Below are positions 1 through 8,100 of a stretch of 12,368 nt of DNA, piece by piece. Source of the stretch: Ichthyophonus hoferi (lineage: Eukaryota > Opisthokonta > Ichthyosporea > Ichthyophonida > Ichthyophonidae); assembly GCA_002751075.1 (NCBI GenBank), contig NAOQ01000139.1, positions 129,253 through 141,620 of the forward strand. The letters run 5' to 3'. The translations under genes were made by a program, and so were the position numbers. The notes under the pieces are model-generated. The model did no database searches. It worked only from the letters and a program-made list of their open reading frames with translations, and had not been told where the DNA came from. The first letter of the stretch is position 1. Each line of letters begins with the position of its first letter.

Positions 1-85
1 CATATACATATATACACATACATACATACACATACACACACATACATACATACACATACATACATATACATACACACATATATAG
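1..85. repeat. CATA/TACA/ACAC microsatellite at the left edge
   Basis: Mixed tetranucleotide CATA/TACA and dinucleotide CA/TA repeats from the first base to about 85. It falls in the MRM2 intron after exon 3. The true left limit is outside the window. Confidence 0.9.
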
Positions 86-154
86 TATAGATTGAGAGAT
101 AATTTATGTGAGAGGGTAAGAGGGAAGAAGGGAAAGCCATAGACAGTGTTATAC

Positions 155-227
155 CAGGTTTAAATCCTGCATTCACACGTTCAACTGCCACTTGACTCCA
201 TCCACCTGGGCAGGCCCCGCAATCTAA
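155..227 (-). CDS. MRM2: MRM2 exon 3 (SAM-binding motif I)
   Basis: It encodes residues 107-130 plus the first base of Gly131. The acceptor is CAG at 230-228 and the donor GTATAA is at 154-149. The exon starts exactly at the Leu-Asp-Cys-Gly of motif I and reads on through WSQVAVERVNAGFKP. The next exon expected in the family (GxVLGVDL-type segment) is not visible in positions 1-150, so it must lie to the left of the window. Confidence 0.93.
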
Positions 228-1786
228 CTGGATAATGTTACTGGTCAATTAAATTTAAAGTTAATAAATATATATTATTATATTTCAAAGAAAAGTAAAT
301 GTATGTATCTGTGTATGTAGCTGGTATTATACGTTATAGAACTATATGGTTATAACAGAGCAGTAGTAAGATTAAAATATTATGCCCTTTCATAATGTGA
401 CTATTTTGTTTAAGAATTGTAAGTGGTTGGGTACCTTTGAGTATAAGTGTATAGATGCATGCAATGCCAAGAATACCTAAGGATATTGTTGTACAGTAAT
501 AGTAATAATAGTGAAAATAGTAACAGTAATAGTAATAATAGTGAAAATAGTAATAGTAATAGTAATAATAGTGAAAATAGTAATAGTAATAATAATGGTA
601 ATAGTAATAATAATAATAATGGTAATAGTAATAGTAATAATAATGGTAATAGTAATGGTAATGATAATAGTAATGGTAATAGCAATAACAATAGCAATAG
701 CAATAGTAATAGTAATAGGAATAGTAATAGTAATAGTAATAATAATAGTAATAGTAATAGTAATAGTAGAATAAATACTGATATGTATATGTTAGCAATA
801 ATGAAAATCATCTTGTGATATTATTTACAAATAATTTGCTATTATAACAAACAACCTTGAATACATGCATACATATATACATATATACATACACACAAAC
901 TCACCACCATCATACCCTTTCTCAACACATTCCACTTATCATCCATCTGTTTTAACTTGAAGGCACTCCTTGAACGATAATCATCATCACGAGCAGCCTG
1001 TACATAGGGGTCCGAAAGCTGTCTTTTCAGCCATTGGGTAGATCTAGTTAAGGGTTAGGGTCAGAGAAAGTGGTAGGGGTTGACTGTAATAGGAGGAAAA
1101 TATGGGAAAAGCGAGAGAGGGTAACGGAGAGAATAAGAAAATAACAATAATAATTGAATATATGCATACAACAGGATATAAGATGATAAAGGTATTAAGA
1201 AAATAAATTCGTGAAAAATTTAATAAAAGATTGTGTACGTTTGTGTTGTAGTGTGTAAGTAGTTTTGAGTGTATGGATGTGTCCATGTTTATAAAACAAT
1301 ATGTGATAAGGTAATGTGAATAATTGCAATAGATATAAAAATGAAAACTACACTTTTGTATTTTAGAGAAGGATGTGAAGCAAAATATTAGAAAAAGAAA
1401 AAAAGAAAAGAAAAAATCAACAATGAAAAGCTGACATAAAAAACCCAATAAATAAATAAATAAAAGCATAAAAAATCAAGCAGAAAATAAAAGCATATGA
1501 GTTTGAAAAAAAAGAAAGTGACAAGACAAGTAGAATAAAATAAAAAGGAAAGCATTTATGCAAACACTCTTATTATACTACTTCTCCTACACTCCCACAG
1601 TACGTACGAGATAGTCGCCCCTTTGACATTCATGATTTTGAACTTATTAAGTGTGCCTTTTCCTGATCTAGATGTAGATGACATTTTACGAATCAATTGC
1701 GATGATAATAGGATAAAAGAAAAAGACCTGGAAATAACGGAAAGAGTATTAGATTGGCGGAGATGTATATAAAATATATATGCCAT
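155..1786 (-). CDS. MRM2: Mitochondrial rRNA 2'-O-methyltransferase (FtsJ/RrmJ family, MRM2-like), 5' part of a spliced gene; continues past position 1
   Basis: Exons join as 1786-1608, 1043-905 and 227-155, giving 131 residues before the window ends. Family knowledge: MRM2/FTSJ2 uses S-adenosylmethionine to methylate a uridine 2'-OH in the A-loop of the mitochondrial large-subunit rRNA; E. coli RrmJ is the bacterial relative. Seen: residues 64-75 read WLKRQLSDPYVQ, residues 83-90 read RSRSAFKL (Lys89 matches the first catalytic Lys of the K-D-K-E tetrad), and residues 107-118 read LDCGACPGGWSQ, the SAM-binding motif I. Junction phases agree: exon 1 ends after two bases of a Ser codon, exon 2 ends in phase 0, and exon 3 ends after one base of a Gly codon. 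The first 60 residues hold no Asp or Glu and are rich in Arg, Lys and Ser, as in matrix presequences. The other catalytic residues would lie off-window. The gene looks intact as far as it goes. Confidence 0.92.
228..904 (-). other. MRM2 intron 2 (677 bp) with a trinucleotide repeat
   Basis: This lies between a GTGAGT donor and a CAG acceptor. It holds the AAT/AGT repeat of 501-769 and otherwise A+T-rich sequence with short TACA-type tracts (about 862-898). No exon-like coding sequence was found in it on either strand; the long open frames across 334-818 are products of the repeat. Confidence 0.85.
501..769. repeat. Imperfect (AAT/AGT)n trinucleotide microsatellite
   Basis: About 270 bp of plus-strand triplets dominated by AAT, AGT and GGT/GAA variants. 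Longer units recur near the left end (AATAATAGTGAAAATAGT three times), so it grew partly as higher-order units. It is open in several frames on both strands, giving artificial poly-Asn/Ser, poly-Ile/Val, poly-Tyr and poly-Leu translations. It lies inside MRM2 intron 2. Confidence 0.95.
905..1043 (-). CDS. MRM2: MRM2 exon 2 (catalytic Lys region)
   Basis: It encodes residues 60-106, from the split Ser to Val106. The acceptor is TAG at 1046-1044 after a pyrimidine-rich run; the donor GTGAGT is at 904-899. The frame carries the family's WLxRQLxDPYV and RSRSAFKL segments with no interruption. The 139-bp exon stands out from the flanking A+T-rich intron by composition. Confidence 0.93.
1044..1607 (-). 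other. MRM2 intron 1 (564 bp)
   Basis: GTACGT donor, TAG acceptor. On the plus strand it is purine- and A-rich (about 1375-1550), so the transcript is pyrimidine- and U-rich. The 141-codon open frame at 1044-1469 on the minus strand is U-rich intron sequence with no family resemblance and is not called. Confidence 0.8.
1608..1786 (-). CDS. MRM2: MRM2 exon 1 (initiator and presequence)
   Basis: It encodes 59 full codons plus TC of codon 60. The ATG at 1786-1784 is the first Met after an in-frame TAG at 1822-1820. A second in-frame Met (residue 35, at 1684-1682) would give a protein whose LDCG motif sits about where I recall it in the human protein, so it is a possible alternative start. The donor is GTACGT at 1607-1602. 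A second GT four bases on (GTACTG) is a weaker alternative and would break the phase match with exon 2. Confidence 0.75.
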
Positions 1787-2300
1787 TTCTCTTGGGCAGT
1801 TATAAAATGTATGTAATGTCTATTGAGAATGAGAATCGATAAAATATAGATATACTTAGTATTCTATACCGGGTTCGATTAAGTCAAATATATATCATAT
1901 ATAAATGAAAAAAGGTCCAATAAGTCCTTTTATTCTGTGCAAAGTAATGGATTCCTATATAGAGTAGTAGTAATAGTATTAATAGTAGCAATACTAGTAG
2001 TCGCAGTCGTGGTAGTACCTGTGGAAGCATACATGTTATGCTCACATACACGGATATATATGCTTAGAGATATGCGCGACTACATATATTTATGCAACTC
2101 TATACTAAGGCATAATGCCCATATAATGAGGGTGCGTTGGTATCTTATACCGAAAAAGAGAGAATAATAAACCGGGTATAGTGCGCTGCATAGCAATCTA
2201 TCATTTTCTATAAATAGTTAAATATACAAAATACATATAATAAACAAAGATAAACGTATGATTAAATGCTTCAATGTATTCAATATATAGATAGTTCTAC
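1787..2300. promoter_or_regulatory. Region upstream of MRM2, putative promoter
   Basis: Stop codons precede the MRM2 ATG. Seen on the minus strand: an ATTGG (inverted CCAAT) at 1921-1917, about 130 bp upstream of the ATG, and TATATAT-rich stretches nearer the ATG (about 1835-1905). A degenerate AGT/GTA triplet run lies at about 1962-2013 and makes a poly-Val-rich open frame at 1937-2167 that is not called. No gene is recognised here. Promoter assignment rests only on position and these short motifs. Confidence 0.35.
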
Positions 2301-2423
2301 TCTTTCTTGCCACTCACTGTAGTCTCCTGTAGTGTTTTATTTTTTATAATTAAATCTCTAGTAGTTAATATGAAGACACAAGCCCTTCTAAATGGAAACT
2401 GGCACATCCATGCACACAAGATG

Positions 2424-2640
2424 TCATGAACTGTGGCTACTTGCTCCTCCACCAATACCCTCAGAATATAAAACAAAACTAACGTACTTTCTTTTTAGCT
2501 TTCCGAAATCCATTCTTGTCTTGGTCAAGATGAAGAAACAACATAAGAGATAAAATAGCAAGAGAAAGAGAGAACCTACCCATTCAAATGTGATCCCTGA
2601 AGCACCCGACCTATAAAGAAGTGCAATGGCTTTATACTTG
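2424..2640 (-). CDS. Possible coding segment(s), unrecognised small protein
   Basis: An open minus-strand frame reads through 2699-2424. Two readings are possible. Unspliced, it contains a hydrophobic stretch (VGSLFLLLFYLLCCFFIL) followed by basic residues and ends ASSHSS-stop. Spliced, the hydrophobic part is a pyrimidine-rich intron: donors GTAGGT at 2579-2574 and GTACGT at 2487-2482, with acceptors of AAG and GAG type before 2514 and 2459. The spliced phases also fit a different frame that stays open from 2457 to about 2300. An AATAAA lies on the minus strand at 2341-2336. There is no in-frame ATG early in the main frame. The family is not recognised and the whole may be chance. Confidence 0.22.
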
Positions 2641-2715
2641 GTAACATTATAATAAAGAATATTTTTTATTATGTATATAATTTTGTATAAATTTAACAAG
2701 TAAGTAGTTAATAGC

Positions 2716-2873
2716 CTATTGAGTGCAACCTAGTGCGTGGTGCGTGGTGCGTTCCAGAGCTAGTTGCGCTATTTTTTCTATTTTATCGTTATCATTTAAC
2801 CACTTATGCTCAGTCTGCGGTATTATTATTACATTTTTGTAGGTTCCCTTGTGAGGCCATTGATGGGAAATCA
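2716..2873 (-). CDS. Candidate terminal exon, unrecognised protein
   Basis: After a CAG acceptor at 2876-2874 the minus strand reads ISHQWPHKGTYKNVIIIPQ at its start and ends HALGCTQ before a TAG at 2718-2716, 51 residues in all. A minus-strand AATAAA follows at 2670-2665, about 46 bp after the stop. Upstream lie a TGATTGG at 3110-3104 and a TATATATAAAG element around 3012-2998, so a short gene with its own promoter is conceivable. A first exon with an ATG near 2926 would need a weak GTTGCG donor and a 42-bp intron. Composition is protein-like (two Trp, varied residues), but open frames of this length are expected by chance here. Family not recognised. Confidence 0.3.
2733..2752. repeat. GTGCGTG tandem heptamer, nearly three copies
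   Basis: The plus strand reads GTGCGTG twice and then GTGCGT. It lies inside the candidate exon at 2716-2873, where it encodes the Thr-Thr-His-His-Ala part. Confidence 0.85.
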
Positions 2874-3327
2874 CTGGCAATCTTTAAGAAATCTTAGAAA
2901 AAGATTCAACGCAACAAATCATAATTTATATTATATTCCTTTTAAATATATTTAATTATAATTATTATTAAAAATTAATATGCTCTTTTTTTCTTTTCTT
3001 TATATATATATTTAGAAATAAAGTTTTTTATCACAAGTCACAATTAATTGCGCACCCACTTTTCAAATTATTTCTCTTTAAAATGGATGTACACGATTAG
3101 AAACCAATCACTACGGATTATAAACACATTCACGGCCCACTTAGCATGCAATCAAACTATTATGTGCATTTATTGTACTTAAGCAATGATAGATAGCCTA
3201 TCCTATAAAATATATTTTTATTTGGCTACATAAAATATATCTAAAACCGATAGATCTATTATCATTGGTCGATCCATACGCATTTCCCACGCATATTCTA
3301 TATATAAGAAGTTGTATTTTGAAAGTA

Positions 3328-3561
3328 TCAAAAGGCTCTGTCAGAGAAATATTGAGGACTTTTATTGTAATCTTCGTCATCTATTTTAGTTATGTCTCCA
3401 TCAATCAGAAGTGAGTCAGGGTCTGTAGATTCGTCCGAACTGCTAATTGATGTTGATGGAAGAGACTGAAATATTAGGATCGATGGAAGGAGTGAACGTT
3501 TTGGTTTGGATGTGTTCATATTTCGGTTTGAAATATCCTCAGAAGACAAATAAAGAATCAA
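3328..3561 (-). CDS. Candidate terminal exon, Ser/Asp-rich, unrecognised
   Basis: The open minus-strand frame has no early ATG, so if real it begins at a splice acceptor; CTGAG before about 3543 is a possibility. The translation is hydrophilic, with PSTSISSSDESTDPDS in the middle and a C-terminus rich in Asp, Glu and Lys. A minus-strand AATAAA follows the stop at 3222-3217, about 106 bp away. No domain is recognised, there is no homology support, and open frames of this length arise by chance in this composition. Confidence 0.22.
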   Translation of the reverse strand: MILYLSSEDISNRNMNTSKPKRSLLPSILIFQSLPSTSISSSDESTDPDSLLIDGDITKIDDEDYNKSPQYFSDRAF

Positions 3562-4215
3562 TAATTTCTTCTTTTTTTCGGTTCAAATTGCTTTAGTTAT
3601 TGTCCTTAGTGTCAACTGTAACGTCCTCTTTAGAAGTTTCCTCTTAGGGGCTTTTCCGTGGTGTATGTCGAAACTGAAGACTTAAATAAAAGAGTCTAAC
3701 ATAAAGTCAGTCAAAAGCGAACGTTTTATTGATAATATTTTCCGACTCCAGTAGGAAACCTTAGTAAGCGTTATATAGTTTCCACCCTCCTTATTGAATA
3801 CCAGTCAGTGTACTTACTATGGTACATTATTGAAATAGATATAGACATTGGAATGATCGGAATGGTATGGGTGTTACACTTAACGTTAATACGAAAGATG
3901 ACAAAAAAGTTATCTAAGGGTAATGTACCTTAAGATAAACCAATCAGTATACTGTATTATTTAGCCGCAAATACCTAAGATTATCTAGAAAGTCGATATC
4001 TATCCAATCAAAATAAAGGCAAATAACACGGTAAGTAGATTAAAAAAAAAATGATCTGGAAACGTTCTAGATGAAAACATCTGACAAGAGTGCCATAAAA
4101 TTGCTAGCAAAACCTATGTTTATTATGTAGATCATACACCAAAAGCATCAATTGCTTCCAACCAAGTCAACTAGGCCAAATGGTGCGCGGTCGGTGAGGC
4201 TGCGTTGTTGGTGAA

Positions 4216-4239
4216 GTGGTTATTACGCGTAGTAACCAC
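4216..4239. repeat. 24-bp near-perfect palindrome centred on ACGCGT
   Basis: Eleven of twelve base pairs match when the segment is compared with its reverse complement; the single mismatch is a T opposite G at the eighth pair. The arms are GTGGTTA and TAACCAC around TACGCGTA. It could be a dimeric protein-binding site or a cruciform; nothing nearby says which. Confidence 0.85.
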
Positions 4240-4907
4240 ATAGCGATGATTTAATAGGTTATATGAAAATTGCATTTTAGACAATAAAAGATGGATAAAT
4301 GAATGCCATAATTATAATGAATCCAATCCAATGGTTCTCCAAGATAACGCATGACTTCAAAATAAAATTAAAAATTAAAAATGCAATGGTATTGGTATAG
4401 TATAATACTATATGGGCCAGATAGATCACATGGATCATATTCTCATTGGTGTTAACAGTTATTTACTCTTCTCACATATTACACTATTATTAACGGTCTT
4501 ACTCTATATAGCACATACAATAGGTAGTCATAACAGACATGGGGACTAATATGTTTATTAATGTCTTTCATTCTACAATAGTAAGATCCAGATAGACAAA
4601 GAATACGGCACTTTTCATCCACTAATGAAGCTCATTTTTAGTTTGGCCTGCCAGGGCCAATTTACTGAACCACTCAGAGCTCTGTCTTTCTACTTAGGTT
4701 GTATTACATTTAGTTAGGCAGAACTAAGTCCATGATGTAAATAAATCATATAATAATACATGAGAGGAGCTATATGATTCAACTATTATTCAATATACCA
4801 TGAGCAAGTGAAAGATAGAAAGTCTTAAGCACAGCTTTAATTCGTATCAAATGGGTTAATTGGTAGAACCAGGAAATCTGGCTAATGATTGGGCATATGT
4901 ATGTGCA

Positions 4908-4913
4908 TTTAAT
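4908..4913 (-). terminator. Possible poly(A) signal ATTAAA of the sterol reductase gene
   Basis: The minus strand reads ATTAAA 88 bp beyond the TAA stop at 5003-5001. No AATAAA is closer. The hexamer is the commonest variant in animals, but by itself it is weak evidence. Confidence 0.35.
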
Positions 4914-5000
4914 CCAGTAACAAGTCAGCTTCAACGGGATAGAAGAGATATTAAAACTGTTGTCAGTGTGGTGGCATTCATTGGAGACTTTTAAATAATA

Positions 5001-5161
5001 TTAGTAGACGTAAGGAATAATACGCCAGCGGACAATAGAACAGTATTTTTCCCAGTCCTTGCCATATTTCTTAGCACATTTTTCCTCGTCTCTCATATCA
5101 CGATGGATAAGTAATGTTAGGAAATAAAAGGCATAGAAGTAGCACAGAATGTGATCAAAGC
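5001..5161 (-). CDS. TM7SF2: TM7SF2 exon 7 (residues 373-425 and stop, signature 2)
   Basis: The acceptor is CAG at 5164-5162. It encodes [20 protein letters not shown], the [13 protein letters not shown] signature, and a C-terminus RWRIIPYVY before TAA at 5003-5001. The ending matches the family's YRIFPYIY-type terminus, so the protein is complete. Confidence 0.96.
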
Positions 5162-8100
5162 CTGTAGGGGTGTATATGAAGGGATGAAGGAGATAAAAAA
5201 GAAAAAGGAACAGCGAAAAAGATAAATAGTGTAGAGACCATTGTGGGGTGTGAATTTAAGGGTAAGTATCTTAAAATATTGTTAACAAAGTTATAATAAA
5301 ATGACCCGGTCTGGAATTTACAATAACATCATAGCAACAAGAATATCACATCACTTTGTTATAAGCACTGACCTATTCTATATGATATATATACGACAAC
5401 TCTCGTCCCACTATGATTACCATAATGATCGTATTCTGCAATAATACATACACACCCACAATTAAAGCAAACAACCGCAAAGAGCTAAATTCACGGATAC
5501 AATGAATATATAATTAGTATTTAGGTGTTGCATGTCCATATATACTATAGATGACTACAATGAAATAAATAAAAATATTTATATATAGGGTTTTAAGTGT
5601 AAAGAGAAAACTTACCACAGGGTAAACACCAGGCCACACCCATTAAGATATCCCCAAAGTAATTAATGTGGCGAGCAATACCCCACCAACCACTAATAAG
5701 AAGCCGTGTACCACGCTCCGTTGGGAGGTATTTGAGATCTGATTGGTGAGCCGGTTAGTGTGGTATGTGTTATGTCTAAAGCGACAACTACATTGGTCAA
5801 TCAGGTATCCCTATAATCTGATTTATAATTCACTTCATGCTAGGGGTGTATAAACAACTGCCAGCGAATGCAGTCAATAGCTGAAACATATATAGTACCT
5901 CTTTAATCAAAGAAATATTTACAGTTACCACTATTCCCACTGACCTCTATCCAATCACTATCTAGTCTTTACGAAACCCTCATCCACTTGGTTGCTTTTT
6001 CTTTTTTTACAATTTATCAATGGAGAATCACGGCAGCCAACCAATACCGCATTTGTAAAAGAAATGCCCACCTTATATACTTCACACTATAATATATATA
6101 TGGCACAAGGAAAGCAATAATAATAATAATAATAATATCGAGTGCACCACGTTTTAATTATAGTTTGCCTTTGAAAATAGAATAAAGGGGGGGGTCCTTA
6201 GATGTTACATACCAGATAGGGCTGGATCATTGGGGTTTTTACGGAAAGCATCCTTTTGGCCATTAGCACCTCTAAAAATTAAATAACCAATCAGATTGAT
6301 CCCTAGCACCGTCACCAGCATAATGGGTGTCAGGTGGTTGGGGTGCGCTACTAAATAGCGGGTCTGATAGGGTGGGATAGGGTGCGGAAGAGATAGAGAG
6401 AGAGAGGGCGAGGCAGAGGGAGAGAGAAAGAATGTAGTAAGATGTCAGCGTTAGTGTATACAATATATATACATCTATACCTAGTTTGGTTTTCTCAATT
6501 CAATCCCCATGATTACTATTTGAAGTATATACGTTTGACATTCTATATTCCATTTCTTCCTATATAATAATAAATAGATATGTGTATAAGTATATACATA
6601 TGTCCATATACACATGAGGAAAGATAAAGGGTTACTTTTGTAAAAAGAATATAAAACAACAAGTATATATTTGTTTACGTTTCAATTATATCTTTTGCAT
6701 TTATATTCTTCTTAGATAGCTTGAGGCAAGGGGGGAGAAAGAGGAAGATAGAGAATAAAGAACATAATATACCATACAATACAACGTACATGAAAACTAA
6801 TCCACATAACGTGCATAGTATCAAGTATAAATAAGTTAAATATAATGACTAGAGAAATAAGACTGGAGTAGAAAAAAAAAAAGAAAAAAAAAGAAAACTG
6901 GAAACAGAATTTGGACACACCAATGCATGCGCACAGATAATAAAACGCTTAGATATATATTGTAAGGTAACTAATTATACAATATCTTGCTATAAATAGC
7001 TCTCAATTATATCATATATCGCTATATTGGGCTACGTAGGTGGTGTGCTGAGAACAAGTAATTGTATATATTTTACAACGAATAATATGATGTAGTTCGC
7101 AGTGTAGGGTACTATATCTTATAATAGCATAGAACGGTGTGTTACTATATAGAAACATGACATATAATTCTAAAGCATAGCGTAAGTAGCAAAGGAATGC
7201 ATGAACAATGCAAGACCATTGCTACAGTTAACAACAGTCAAAGAAACAGACCCCCAAAACATGGTTGGTACCTGGAAGGTGTAAAGTCCTGGTACCCAAA
7301 CCAGATCTCCAAACACCAACATAAAGCCAAATCCTTCATCAGTGACATCCATGGTAGTTAATAGTGATGACTGTAGGGGTGTGTTCGGCTGTCAATTGTC
7401 TGTTCTATCTTCTCTCTCTCATCCTGCTAATCTTATTATGTCATACCATAGCATACCCTACCATATGGTATCATATCTTATACTATAACATATCCTAACA
7501 TATAATAAGATACCATACCATACCATACCATATCGTACTTTATCACATCCTATTATATCATGCCCTACCCACCCATCCTACGTCACACTTTATCATATCC
7601 AATCATTGCATATCACGACTACTCGTGCACACATACGTTCCTTATTTACTTTAAAAGGGTTATATAATACATTATAATATTATAATAATATGATATGATA
7701 TGATATAGTATGATATTATCAACATTCTCTACCTAAGTGTACTAAGGTATGTTTACCATCTCTAGACAGCAACGTATATATGACCATATATAGACCAGAA
7801 GCATAAGCGAGTACACACTATATGAGGAATACACAAGATATGGCTAGATATAAACATGTTTGTAAATGTATATAAGCATATAACATCTCCTTATGATCAT
7901 ATCTTAAGTCACTTCACCACTTCACCCTCATATAGACACACCTCGGACATGAAGCTGTCAAGAACATAATAAATCTGAAAGCATAGTAGCAGAATCATTG
8001 AATTGGTGATGGTCCCATGTAGTTCGTACTGTTTTGCCGCCATCCCCAAATCCAACACACACCAACCAATCAAACCAGGCCTCAGTTCACAGAAAACTTT

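Larger units (their letters stand above)
3700..5000. other. Intergenic region between the TM7SF2-like gene and the left candidates
   Basis: No exon could be supported on either strand. It holds the near-perfect palindrome at 4216-4239, three CCAATCA/TGATTGG heptamers (3940, 4004 and 4886), a small GC-rich inverted repeat at about 4653-4670, and minus-strand ATTAAA at 4913-4908 that may serve as the poly(A) signal of the sterol reductase gene. Short protein-like fragments at 4171-4246 (minus) and 4625-4717 (plus) were too short to call. Confidence 0.6.

Noticed and set aside
150-172. tRNA B-box-like GGTTTAAATCC on the plus strand, suggesting a tRNA-derived SINE
   Set aside because: There is no matching A box or cloverleaf, and the sequence is explained by exon 3 of MRM2 on the minus strand.
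334-818. Long open frames on both strands encoding poly-Tyr, poly-Leu, poly-Asn/Ser and poly-Ile/Val
   Set aside because: They are translations of one trinucleotide repeat inside MRM2 intron 2; several frames are open at once, which is typical of a stop-free repeat and not of a gene.
1046-1065. TTAAGGGTTAGGG, similar to a telomere repeat
   Set aside because: Less than two units, and it forms the pyrimidine-rich tract of the exon 2 acceptor on the minus strand.
1044-1469. 141-codon minus-strand open frame rich in Phe, Leu and Tyr
   Set aside because: It lies in MRM2 intron 1 and reflects an A-rich plus strand; exon 2 is read in a way that excludes it.
1865-1882. GGTTCGATT, a tRNA T-loop-like string
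   Set aside because: No D-arm, anticodon arm or acceptor stem can be built around it on either strand.
1937-2167. Plus-strand open frame with a Val-rich hydrophobic start
   Set aside because: It starts at a GTG, not an ATG, and the hydrophobic part is a degenerate GTA/AGT triplet run; no family likeness.
4171-4246. Minus-strand 24-codon frame starting MWLLRVITTSP
   Set aside because: Too short, no good donor, and much of it is the palindrome at 4216-4239.
4625-4717. Plus-strand MKLIFSLACQGQF, signal-peptide-like, and on the opposite strand VNWPWQAKL, trypsin-like
   Set aside because: Both are about 30 codons or less with no splice partners or further conserved motifs; the overlap of two opposed candidates in a small GC inverted repeat suggests chance.
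6272-6463. Minus-strand 63-codon frame rich in Leu and Ser
   Set aside because: It overlaps TM7SF2 exon 5 in another frame and the CT-rich tract before its acceptor; homology fixes the true frame.
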